From the NCBI RefSeq assembly GCF_038024875.1, contig NZ_CP136136.1, positions 2,790,001-2,854,000 of the forward strand: DNA of 64,000 bases, read 5' to 3'. The notes under the pieces were generated by a model. The model did not search any database. It saw only the letters and a program-made list of their open reading frames with translations, and was not told where the DNA came from. Source of the stretch: Gordonia rubripertincta. Its GTDB lineage: Bacteria; Actinomycetota; Actinomycetes; Mycobacteriales; Mycobacteriaceae. The translations under genes were made by a program, and so were the position numbers. This document shows, piece by piece, positions 43,590 through 51,884 of this stretch; the first letter of the stretch is position 1, and each line of letters starts with the position of its first letter.

Positions 43590-45173
43590 TCAGCCCCAAC
43601 TGGGCAGCCAGATCTGCTGCCGCCAGAGTCCCGGCGAGATCGGGGACGCGGTGAGGATCGGCCACAGCCACACGAAGTTGGTGACGACCAGCGCCACGTA
43701 GACGGCGACCACGATGATCGACAGCACCCGGCGTTCGGGCCGGGTGCGGGCCGTGGTCGCCGTCGCGCGCAACAGGTCACCGCAACACAGCGCGAGACCC
43801 ATCAGCAGGAACGGGGCCAGCGCGGTGGCGTAGAAGAAGTACATCTGGCGGTCGAGGGCCAGGAACCACGGCAGGATGCCGGCGCAGTAGCCGACGACGA
43901 CCGCGGCGTAGCGCCAGTCGCGGCGGACGATCCACGACCACAGACCCCACAGCAGCATCGGCAGGGTGAGCCACCACAGGGCCGGTGTCCCGATGAGCAT
44001 CTGGGCGCGGACGCACTCGCCCCCGCCGCACTGGTCGGGCCCGTTCTCTAGGGCATAGAGCATCGGCCGTAGGCTCATCGGCCAGGTCCACGGCTTCGAC
44101 TCCCACGGGTGCTGGTTGCCCGCGGAGTTGGTCAGCCCCGCATGGAACTGGAGGATCCCGGACTCGTAGTACCAGAGCGAACGCCACGCCCCGGGCACCC
44201 ACGAGAAGGTGCCGCCGGTTCCGATCGAGTTGCCCTCGGAGTAGCGGTAGACGGCGGTCTCGCTGGTGAACCACGGGATGTAGGTCAGGAAGTAGATGAC
44301 CACCGGCATCACCGCGAGGCTCGCGCCGGCGGGCACGGCGTCGCGGACGAGTGTGCCCACCCACGGGCGCCGCACGTGATACGCGCGACGGGCCGCGACG
44401 TCGAAACCGATCGCCAGCGCAGTGAAGAATACTACGTAGTAGACGCCCGACCACTTTGTCCCGCAGTTGAGCCCGAGCATCACGCCGGCGGTGAACCGGT
44501 ACCACCGGAAACCGAGGCGCGGTCCGAACGGACTGTCACCGATCCGGCCCTCGAAATAGACGCGGTACATCCGTTCGCGGACCTGGTCGCGGTCGGCGAC
44601 GAGTGCGGCGAAGGCGGCGACGATGAACAGGGCCTGGAAGATGTCGAGCATCCCCATCCGGGACTGCACGAACAGCACGCCGTCGCAGATCGCGAAGATG
44701 CCGGCGATCGCGCCGACGAGTGTCGACCGCGTCAGCCGCCGCACGACGCAGTACACGAGAACGACGATGAGGACGCCGGAGATCGCCGGTGCGACCCGCC
44801 AGCCGAGCGGCCCGTATCCGAAGACGGCCTCCGATGCGGCGAGCATCCACTTGCCGATCGGGGGATGCACCACGAGTCCGTACGCCGGGTTGTCCTCGAT
44901 CCAGTTGCCACCGGTGAGCACCTGCCAGCCCTGCGGCACGTAGTGCTTCTCGTCGAAGACCGGGGTGCCCTTGTCGGTGGGGTGGCTCAGGTTCCAGAAT
45001 CGGGTCAGGGCGGCGATGAGCGTGATGACTACACCGACCACCAGGCCGCGACCCCGATCCGGGGCGCCGAACAGCGGGGCCGGGACCTCCGGACCGAGGC
45101 GGCTCGGCGGGACCGCGGCGGGGACCGGGACACCGGCGGGCATAAAGGTGTCACGCTCGGCGGTGATGGTCAC
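43590..45173 (-). CDS. pmt: Protein O-mannosyltransferase (PMT family)
   Basis: 527 residues from GTG 45173. GT39 architecture: first loop with the catalytic acidic FDEKHYVPQ, ~11 helices, and a C-terminal PMT_4TMC region with DRQMYFFYATALAPF. Uses polyprenyl-phosphomannose to mannosylate exported proteins at the cell membrane. The gene pair with the divergent rsmI is conserved in mycobacteria (Rv1002c/Rv1003). Minus-strand TAGGAT just upstream of the start could be its -10. Confidence 0.9.
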   Translation of the reverse strand: MTITAERDTFMPAGVPVPAAVPPSRLGPEVPAPLFGAPDRGRGLVVGVVITLIAALTRFWNLSHPTDKGTPVFDEKHYVPQGWQVLTGGNWIEDNPAYGLVVHPPIGKWMLAASEAVFGYGPLGWRVAPAISGVLIVVLVYCVVRRLTRSTLVGAIAGIFAICDGVLFVQSRMGMLDIFQALFIVAAFAALVADRDQVRERMYRVYFEGRIGDSPFGPRLGFRWYRFTAGVMLGLNCGTKWSGVYYVVFFTALAIGFDVAARRAYHVRRPWVGTLVRDAVPAGASLAVMPVVIYFLTYIPWFTSETAVYRYSEGNSIGTGGTFSWVPGAWRSLWYYESGILQFHAGLTNSAGNQHPWESKPWTWPMSLRPMLYALENGPDQCGGGECVRAQMLIGTPALWWLTLPMLLWGLWSWIVRRDWRYAAVVVGYCAGILPWFLALDRQMYFFYATALAPFLLMGLALCCGDLLRATATTARTRPERRVLSIIVVAVYVALVVTNFVWLWPILTASPISPGLWRQQIWLPSWG

Positions 45174-45211
45174 CCGCTCGATCCTAGTGGGCCCTCGTAA
45201 GCTGGCTGACG

Positions 45212-46126
45212 ATGAATGCCGCCGAGCCCGACACGCACCCCACCGACGACGCCGCACCCGAGCTGTCTTCACCTGACACCGGGACGACCGGACGGCTGGT
45301 GCTGGCCGCCACACCCATGGGGCAGGTCGGTGACGCGTCGCCCCGGTTGCGCGAGGCCCTGCAGACAGCCGACATCGTCGCCGCCGAGGACACCCGCCGC
45401 ACGCGTGCGCTGGCCGCCGCACTCGGCGTCGAGATCGGCGGCCGCGTGGTCAGCTACTACGACCAGGTGGAGGCCGCGCGCACCCCGGGGCTTGTCGAGG
45501 CGATCGCCGGCGGTGAGACGGTCCTGCTGGTCACCGACGCCGGGATGCCGTCGGTCAGCGACCCTGGTTACCGGATCGTGGTGGCCTGCGCCGAGGCCGG
45601 TCTGCCGGTGACGGCATTGCCCGGGCCCTCGGCGGTGACGACGGCACTCGCGGTGTCGGCGCTACCGTCCGAGCGCTTCTGTTTCGAGGGGTTCGCGCCA
45701 CGTAAGCCGGGGGCGCGCGCGGACTGGCTGCGGGAACTCGTCGCACAGCCGCGCACGGCCGTCTTCTTCGAGTCGCCGCACCGGCTGGCCGACACGCTGG
45801 CCGCGGCGGCCGAGATCCTGGGACCCGACCGGCGCGCCGCGGTGTGCCGGGAGATGACGAAGACCTACGAGGAGGTCCGTCGCGGCGGCCTGGCCGAACT
45901 GGCCGACTGGGCGGCGGGCGGCGTCAAGGGCGAGATCACAGTGGTGGTCGCCGGTGCGGTGGCCGCCGAACCCGACATCGAGGAACTGGCCGACCGCGCC
46001 GAGGAACTGGTGGTCGGCGGGATGCGGCTCAAAGACGCCTGCGCAGAGGTCACGCAGGGCTCGGGTGCCTCGCGGCGCGACGTCTACCAGTCGGTTCTCG
46101 ATAGGCGTCGAGCTGATCCGAGCTGA
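45212..46126 (+). CDS. rsmI: 16S rRNA C1402 2'-O-methyltransferase
   Basis: 304 residues, tetrapyrrole-methylase fold. ATPMGQVGDASPRL at the N-terminus, AAEDTRRT, VTDAGMPSVSDPG and LPGPSAVTTAL are all RsmI signatures. It methylates C1402 of 16S rRNA with S-adenosylmethionine. Only 38 bp separate it from the divergent pmt. Its 3' end overlaps the end of the convergent regulator by 77 bp. Confidence 0.93.
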   Translation: MNAAEPDTHPTDDAAPELSSPDTGTTGRLVLAATPMGQVGDASPRLREALQTADIVAAEDTRRTRALAAALGVEIGGRVVSYYDQVEAARTPGLVEAIAGGETVLLVTDAGMPSVSDPGYRIVVACAEAGLPVTALPGPSAVTTALAVSALPSERFCFEGFAPRKPGARADWLRELVAQPRTAVFFESPHRLADTLAAAAEILGPDRRAAVCREMTKTYEEVRRGGLAELADWAAGGVKGEITVVVAGAVAAEPDIEELADRAEELVVGGMRLKDACAEVTQGSGASRRDVYQSVLDRRRADPS

Positions 46127-47297
46127 CCCGCAGTTCGACGCGTGGTGCCAGCCGGTAGGGCCGGCTCGAGACCAGCGCACCCACGACGCGGCGCAGCCGC
46201 GACAGCTCGGCGCGCACGCTCACGGTGTGGTTCTGGTCGCCGAAGAGCAACTGGCTCAACTGTTGCGAGGTCAGGCCCTGGTCGCCCGCATCGGCGAGCA
46301 GCAGCAGGATCTGCGCGTGCCGCCGGGTGAGGACCGTGCGCCACGGGTCGTCGTCGCCGGTCACCGTGATCGTCGGCTCGCCGTCGAGGTCGAGTTCGGC
46401 GATGACCGGGCCCGAGGGGCCCGCCGGACGCACCAGCCAGCCCGTCCCGAGGCGTTCGACGACGCACATTCCGAGCCCGGGAACGAACTGCCGCATGTCC
46501 TCGGTCGGCGCGGCCACCCGCACCGGCGGCGTGCACCCGCGGCCCTCGGCCACCCAACCGTCGTCGTCGATGAGAAGACCGGGCCCGTGCAGGCCGGCGA
46601 GCTGCGCGGCCCCGTGATAGCGGAGGTCGGCGAGAGTGCGCTGGTGGGCGAGGGTCACCTCGTGCTCGCTCAGCATGGCCAGGGCACCCGTGAACGCCGA
46701 GACCGCCGGCTGCCACCGCATCGCCGGGCCGGCGAGTCCGGCCACCGCGATCATCTCGCCGGTGCGTGGATCGTGGACGGGTGTCGCGGTGCAGTACAAC
46801 CCGTGCAGGGATCGGCTGTAGTGCTCGGGGCCGAAGAGTCGGCTGGGTTGCCGGTTGCGGATCGTCAGGCCCACCGCGGTGGTCGCGGCGGAATCCTCGT
46901 CCCACCGGCTCCCCTCCACGAGACCGAGACGGTCGGCCTCGGCGAACACCGCGCGTGAGCCGCCGCGCCACAGCATCACGCCGTCGGCGTCGAAGATGCC
47001 CAGGGCCATCAGCGGGTCGTCGGCCGACTGGGCGAACACCTGCTTGAGCGAGTCCACCGAGTGACGGAGCGGATGGGCCGCCCGGCGGGCCTCGAACTCG
47101 TCGCGGTCGATGCGTTCGCGATGGTGGTCGTCGATCGTCGAGGGATGGTCTGCAGCCTGCACCCGGGTCCAGGACTCGGCCACCTCACCCGCGAATCCGG
47201 GAGGCGGCGTCGCACCGGACATGATGGCCTCGCGGTCGCGATTGATCTCCCGGACGAGCTCCGTGAGATCGGTCGTCGCCTGGATGGACAGGGTCAT
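46050..47297 (-). CDS. GAF-domain transcriptional regulator
   Basis: 415 residues. N-terminal half resembles the GAF region of AcoR-type regulators (VAESWTRVQAAD, SLHGLYCTATPVHDPRTGEMIAVAGLAG). The C-terminus has a winged-helix part (RRHAQILLLLADAGDQGLTSQQLSQLLFG) instead of an AAA+ domain. Ligand unknown. ATG 47297 is preceded by TAATAT eight bases away, pointing to a leaderless mRNA. The last ~25 codons overlap rsmI tail to tail. Confidence 0.78.
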   Translation of the reverse strand: MTLSIQATTDLTELVREINRDREAIMSGATPPPGFAGEVAESWTRVQAADHPSTIDDHHRERIDRDEFEARRAAHPLRHSVDSLKQVFAQSADDPLMALGIFDADGVMLWRGGSRAVFAEADRLGLVEGSRWDEDSAATTAVGLTIRNRQPSRLFGPEHYSRSLHGLYCTATPVHDPRTGEMIAVAGLAGPAMRWQPAVSAFTGALAMLSEHEVTLAHQRTLADLRYHGAAQLAGLHGPGLLIDDDGWVAEGRGCTPPVRVAAPTEDMRQFVPGLGMCVVERLGTGWLVRPAGPSGPVIAELDLDGEPTITVTGDDDPWRTVLTRRHAQILLLLADAGDQGLTSQQLSQLLFGDQNHTVSVRAELSRLRRVVGALVSSRPYRLAPRVELRVSSDQLDAYREPTGRRRAARHPSPA

Positions 47298-47304
47298 GTA
47301 CGAA

Positions 47305-47310
47305 ATATTA
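47305..47310 (-). promoter_or_regulatory. -10 element TAATAT, probable leaderless start
   Basis: TAATAT on the minus strand ends eight bases before the ATG of the GAF regulator, so transcription would begin at or next to the start codon. No clear -35. Confidence 0.45.
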
Positions 47311-47359
47311 CCGAAATCAACGATCAAGTCCGGTATTTGCGATGCCGCAGCGTATGCCG

Positions 47360-48508
47360 TCAGATGTTAGTGACGATGCTGGCAGCTTTGTCGAGGCATT
47401 CCTGCCATTCGTTCTCCGGGACGGAGTCGATGGTGATACCGCCGCCGACGCCGAGGGTCAGGTCGCCGTCCGGCGCGATCTCGACCGTGCGGATGGCGAC
47501 GTTGAGATCGAGTGCACGATCGGGTCCGGCGACGCCGATCGCCCCGCAGTAGACGCCGCGGGCGGATTGCTCCCAGCCGGCGAGCAGTTCCATCGCGCGC
47601 AGCTTGGGGGTGCCGGTGACCGACGCGGGCGGGAAGGTGGCATCGAGCACGGCGTCGTTGCCGGTGCCCGGCCGCACGATCGCCTCGACCCGCGAGACCA
47701 GGTGCCAGACGCCGGGCGCGGGCACCACCGACAACAGGTCGGGCACCCGGACGCTACCGGTGACCGCGATCCGGCCCAGGTCGTTGCGGACGAGGTCGAC
47801 GATCATGATGTTCTCCGCGACGTCCTTCGCCGAGGCGGACAGCGCGTCGGGGTCGGCGTGCGCGGGCAGTGTCCCCTTGATCGGTGAGGAACTGATGATG
47901 TTGCCGGTGCGGCGCAGGAAGGTCTCCGGCGAGAGGCTCGCCACTGCACCCCAATCGCCTTGCAGGAAAGCAGCTTTCGGAGGGGTGGTGGCGCTGGCGA
48001 GGTCGGCGAAGAAGTCCACCGGGGCACCCGTCAACGTGCCGGTGAACCGCGTGCACACACATGCCTGGTACACCTCGCCGGCCCGGATCGCGTCGAGACA
48101 GTGCTCGATCGCAGCCAGGTGCGGAGCGTGCGCCGGAGGATGCCAGTCGGTGGTCGTGGGGCGCCCGATGCCGGTGTGCGGGGCGTCGAGCACCGCGTAC
48201 GCCCAGTCCGGGATACCGCTGCCAAGAGTCGACCACTCGCCTTCGCGGAGGGCGAGGACACCGTCGGTGAGGCCGCCGGCGTTCGTCGGTGACGCCGACT
48301 CTGCCGCGCGTACCGGGAAGCCGAGGTACCCGAACCAGAAGCGGTCCGGGTCGTCGGGCGGGGTGCAGCCCGCGACGATCTCGACGCTCGGCGCGATCAC
48401 CGCGTCGGCGCCGAGCCAGTCGCCGATCAGCGCCGCGGGCGGCGGGAGTCCCCGGTTGACGGTCTCGGCGTGGAGGGCCCGGAGTGCATCGAGCGCGGAC
48501 GCGGCCAT
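47360..48508 (-). CDS. pabB: Aminodeoxychorismate synthase component I
   Basis: 382 residues, chorismate-binding fold. Signatures SPETFLRR, SSPIKGTLP, ENIMIVDLVRNDLGRI and PPASVTGTPKLRAMELL. Makes aminodeoxychorismate for folate with the PabA glutaminase. Shorter than E. coli PabB because the N-terminal lobe is trimmed, as in mycobacterial homologues. Lies 15 bp after the metG stop on the same strand. Confidence 0.9.
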   Translation of the reverse strand: MAASALDALRALHAETVNRGLPPPAALIGDWLGADAVIAPSVEIVAGCTPPDDPDRFWFGYLGFPVRAAESASPTNAGGLTDGVLALREGEWSTLGSGIPDWAYAVLDAPHTGIGRPTTTDWHPPAHAPHLAAIEHCLDAIRAGEVYQACVCTRFTGTLTGAPVDFFADLASATTPPKAAFLQGDWGAVASLSPETFLRRTGNIISSSPIKGTLPAHADPDALSASAKDVAENIMIVDLVRNDLGRIAVTGSVRVPDLLSVVPAPGVWHLVSRVEAIVRPGTGNDAVLDATFPPASVTGTPKLRAMELLAGWEQSARGVYCGAIGVAGPDRALDLNVAIRTVEIAPDGDLTLGVGGGITIDSVPENEWQECLDKAASIVTNI

Positions 48509-48523
48509 GTGTGGCGAGGTCGG

Positions 48524-50113
48524 TCAGTTCTCGTAACGCGGGAACACGGGTGACGGCTTCGGCAGCGCGGTTCCCGCCGCCAGGCGGGTGGCGACGGCGC
48601 TGAACTGACGGTCGTCGCCGACCGCGAGCAGGTCGAGGACCTTGTTCGACGACTCCGGCATCACCGGCTGACTCAGTACCGCGACGATGCGCACGACCTC
48701 GGCGCACACGTAGAGCACGGTGCCGGTGCGGTCGAGGTCGGTCTTCGCGAGCTTCCACGGCTCTTGCGCGGAGATGTACCGGTTGGTCTCTGCCAGCGTC
48801 GACCACAGTGCCTCGAGCCCGAGGTGGATGGCCTGGTTGTCGAAGTGCTCGCGGACGGTGCCGAGCAGCGAGTCGGCCCGGTCCAGCAGGGCCTTGTCGG
48901 TGTCGGTCAGATCGGCGACCGCCGGGACCACGCCGTCGAAGTACTTGCCGATCATCGACAGGGTGCGCTGGGCGAGGTTGCCGAACTCGTTGGACAGGTC
49001 GGCGTTGATGCGCGACACGATCGCCTCGGTGGAGTACGACCCGTCCTGGCCGTAGGACACCTCGCGCAGGAAGAAGTAGCGCACCGGGTCGAGGCCGAAC
49101 TCGTCGATGAGGTTCTCCGGGTCGACGACGTTGCCGACCGACTTGGACATCTTCTCGCCCTTGTTGAACAGGAAGCCGTGCGCGAACACCCGCTTGGGCA
49201 GTTCGACGCCCGCGCTCATCAGGAACGCCGGCCAGTACACGCAGTGGAACCGGATGATGTCCTTGCCGATGATGTGCAGGTCGGCGGGCCAGAAACGCTC
49301 GAAGGTCGCCGCGTCGTCGGGGAAGCCGACACCGGTGAGGTAGTTGGTCAGCGCGTCCACCCACACGTACATGACGTGCTCGGGATGGTCGGGGACCGGG
49401 ACACCCCAGTCGAACGTCGTGCGCGACACCGACAGGTCGGTCAGCCCGCCCTTGACGAAGCTGATGACCTCGTTGCGGCGGACGTCGGGACCGATGAAGT
49501 CGGGCTGCGCCTCATACAGCTCGAGGAGCTTGTCCTGGTAGGCCGAGAGCCGGAAGAAGTAGGTCTCCTCCTCGGTCCAGGTCACCACGTGTCCGGTGTC
49601 GGAGGCGACGCGCTCGCCGGCGTCGTTGATCTCGGTGTCGGCCTCGGCGTAGAAGGTCTCGTCGCGGACGTCGTACCAGCCGGAGTACTTGTCGAGGTAG
49701 ATGTCACCGCGGTCGCTCATCCGCTTCCACAGTTCCTCCGACGCCCTCTTGTGGTCCTCGTCGGAGGTACGGATGAAACGGTCGAAGCTCGAGCCCAGGC
49801 GTTCCTGCAACGACTGGAAGCGGTCGGAGTTCCGGTTGGCGAGCTCAGCGGTGGGGATGCCCTCGGCCTGCGCGGTCTGCTGCATCTTCTGCCCGTGGAC
49901 GTCCGTGCCGGTCAGGAACCGGACGTCGAATCCGTCGAGGCGCTTGAACCGTGCGAGAGCATCGGCGGAGATGTACTCGTAGGCGTGCCCGATGTGCGGT
50001 GCGCCGTTGGGATACGCGATCGCGGTGGTGAGGTAGTACGGCCGCCCCGCACCGTACGAGGTGCCGTCCTCGGCCGGGCCGGACAGATCAGGGCTGGTCA
50101 GATCGGGTGCCAT
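48524..50113 (-). CDS. metG: Methionyl-tRNA synthetase
   Basis: 529 residues, class I. The HIGH motif is PHIGHAYEY near residue ~40 and KMSKS is GEKMSKSVGN at ~330. The anticodon-binding helical domain follows, with no C-terminal tRNA-binding extension. ATG 50113 chosen; upstream in-frame sequence looks non-coding. TTGGCT-19 bp-TACTCT upstream on the minus strand is a possible promoter. Confidence 0.95.
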   Translation of the reverse strand: MAPDLTSPDLSGPAEDGTSYGAGRPYYLTTAIAYPNGAPHIGHAYEYISADALARFKRLDGFDVRFLTGTDVHGQKMQQTAQAEGIPTAELANRNSDRFQSLQERLGSSFDRFIRTSDEDHKRASEELWKRMSDRGDIYLDKYSGWYDVRDETFYAEADTEINDAGERVASDTGHVVTWTEEETYFFRLSAYQDKLLELYEAQPDFIGPDVRRNEVISFVKGGLTDLSVSRTTFDWGVPVPDHPEHVMYVWVDALTNYLTGVGFPDDAATFERFWPADLHIIGKDIIRFHCVYWPAFLMSAGVELPKRVFAHGFLFNKGEKMSKSVGNVVDPENLIDEFGLDPVRYFFLREVSYGQDGSYSTEAIVSRINADLSNEFGNLAQRTLSMIGKYFDGVVPAVADLTDTDKALLDRADSLLGTVREHFDNQAIHLGLEALWSTLAETNRYISAQEPWKLAKTDLDRTGTVLYVCAEVVRIVAVLSQPVMPESSNKVLDLLAVGDDRQFSAVATRLAAGTALPKPSPVFPRYEN

Positions 50114-50171
50114 AGTGCTCCACAGAGTACCGACCGGCAGCCGCCGACAGCCAATCGCGGGTCGGCCCCGC

Positions 50172-51152
50172 TCACCGGGATCGGAACGACCCGATCGCCC
50201 GTGCGGTACGGGCGACCGTCTCGTCGGCATCGTCGGCCAGCTCGGTCAGGGTCCTCGACGCCGCATCGCCGGTGATCTCCGCCAGTGCCTGGACCAGGCG
50301 CAGCCGCACCGACGGGTCCGGATCGGCGCCGAGGCGGTCCACGAGCCGGGCGACGATCCCGCCGTTGTCGTCCTGCGCCGCCAGGATCTCGGCGGCCTCG
50401 ACATCGCGGTCCCCGGCGGCGACGAGTTCGACGAGGACGTCCACCGCGGTGTCGACGCCGCGACGGCCGAGGGTGAGGGCTACCGTTCGCCGGACCGCGG
50501 GGTCGGGGTCGGTCAACGACGCCTCGAGCACCGCGGTGGCCCGGGCGTCGTCGATCGCGGTGAGTGCGGTGGTCACGCGTCGCCGCACCGTCGCGTCGCC
50601 ATCGGTGAGCCGGGCGGCGAGCTGGTCGAGCGCTCCCGGAGTCTGCGCCAGCGCCCAGCGGAGCGCGCCGGCGACGTTCTCGTCGGATTCGGCGAGCAGG
50701 GCGTCGGTCAGCGCCTCGGCGGACAATCCGGCCTCGCCTGCCCGCAGCGCCGCGCGCTGGCGGTGGGCGGGGTGTTCGGAGTGCACCGCACGGAGCAGGC
50801 CGACCACGTCGAGCACAGCCGGCCAGTCGTCGGCGCCGGTCACCCGGATCTGTTGCAGTCGATTCAGCAACCGGGCGTCGGCGGCCATCCGATCCCTGGT
50901 GTCCTGGATCAGCTTCTCCATCAACGCGTCCGGCGCAAAGGACGGATCGTCGAGGGCGCGGCCGACGTCGCGCAGCGACAACCCCAGCGACCGCAGGCTT
51001 TCCACGTGCAGCAGACGTTCGATGTCGGCGTCGGAGTACTCGCGGTAACCGCCCGTCGTGCGGCCGGTCGGCCGGACGAGGCCGAGGGCGTCGTAGTGAC
51101 GCAGCATCCGGGTGCTGACACCCGAACGCCGCGCCACCTCGCCGATCAGCAC
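50172..51152 (-). CDS. MerR regulator fused to HEAT repeats
   Basis: 326 residues. N-terminal MerR helix-turn-helix (MLIGEVARRSGVSTRMLRHYD, then GYREYSDADIERL) and a coiled-coil helix to ~110. From ~125 to the end are HEAT/PBS-type helical repeats (VRRRVTTALTAIDD, VRRTVALTLGRRG, VRLRLVQALAEI). MerR plus HEAT is an uncommon fusion; the repeats may be the effector-binding or protein-binding part. Starts 7 bp inside the upstream HEAT gene, under a MerR-type promoter. Confidence 0.82.
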   Translation of the reverse strand: MLIGEVARRSGVSTRMLRHYDALGLVRPTGRTTGGYREYSDADIERLLHVESLRSLGLSLRDVGRALDDPSFAPDALMEKLIQDTRDRMAADARLLNRLQQIRVTGADDWPAVLDVVGLLRAVHSEHPAHRQRAALRAGEAGLSAEALTDALLAESDENVAGALRWALAQTPGALDQLAARLTDGDATVRRRVTTALTAIDDARATAVLEASLTDPDPAVRRTVALTLGRRGVDTAVDVLVELVAAGDRDVEAAEILAAQDDNGGIVARLVDRLGADPDPSVRLRLVQALAEITGDAASRTLTELADDADETVARTARAIGSFRSR

Positions 51153-51802
51153 GGCGGACTCGAATCCTCCACGGACGCACAGGTGTTCGTCATCCGCGTG
51201 GCGTGCTCGAGCGCGGAGGCGAAGTCGCTGTCCGGGTCGTCGAGAAGTCGCGCGGTGGCCTCGGCATGCGCACGGACCCTGGGCTCCCGATGGCGACGAG
51301 CCGTGGCGAGCGCGTCGAGGGACGCCTCACCCAGGGCGGCCAGCGCCCGACTCAGGCTGCGCTGCACGTCGATCGGGCCTCGCCCGAGTTCCCGGGCCAG
51401 TTCGCCCGCGAGTGCCGGCTCCTCGCCCGATGGGACGAGGGCCACCGCGGCGCGCCATGCGGTCCGGGCGACCTCGGGATCGGCGTCGTGCAGCAGAGCT
51501 GTGGTGACGGCCGGCCACGCGGACCGGTCGCCGACCTTCGACAGCGTGTGCAGCGCCTGGCTGCGGGCCTGCGGCAGGTCCGAGACCAGCTCGCCGACGA
51601 GCCGCGGCACGGTCACCTCCGCAGGAAGCCTGGTCAGCGCCCATGTCAGCATGTCCCGGACGAAGAAGTCTTCTTCGACGCCGCAGCGCGCGACCAGATC
51701 GCCGGTCAGAAGCGGGTCCGGCTGGGTGCCCGCCGCCAGCGCCGCACGCAGACGCGTCGACGGGTCGGGTGCGTGCAGTGCGGCCGTGATCGTCTGGGTC
51801 AT
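51146..51802 (-). CDS. HEAT-repeat protein
   Basis: 218 residues made of HEAT/PBS-lyase-type repeats (ARSQALHTLSKVGDRSAWPAV, EVARTAWRAAVALV). ATG 51802 follows AGGAGG by 8 bases; the GTG at 51811 lies inside that site. No catalytic motif. Function unknown; the overlap with the MerR-HEAT gene suggests they interact, possibly as heteromer of similar repeats. Confidence 0.78.
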   Translation of the reverse strand: MTQTITAALHAPDPSTRLRAALAAGTQPDPLLTGDLVARCGVEEDFFVRDMLTWALTRLPAEVTVPRLVGELVSDLPQARSQALHTLSKVGDRSAWPAVTTALLHDADPEVARTAWRAAVALVPSGEEPALAGELARELGRGPIDVQRSLSRALAALGEASLDALATARRHREPRVRAHAEATARLLDDPDSDFASALEHATRMTNTCASVEDSSPPC

Positions 51803-51823
51803 CGTCAACACCTCCTCGCACCC

Positions 51824-51854
51824 ACTACAGACCCTGTCACAGTGTGAAGGTCAA
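51824..51854 (-). promoter_or_regulatory. MerR-type promoter with 19-bp spacer and operator
   Basis: On the minus strand TTGACC (51854-51849) and TGTAGT (51829-51824) are 19 bp apart, the overlong spacing that MerR activators correct by DNA distortion. The spacer holds a dyad: GACC/GGTC outer arms and TCACA-G-TGTGA at 51837-51847. It drives the HEAT and MerR-HEAT genes, so autoregulation is likely. Confidence 0.75.
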
Positions 51855-51884
51855 GAAGTGTGATGACGAGGTGTCGAGGTCTGC

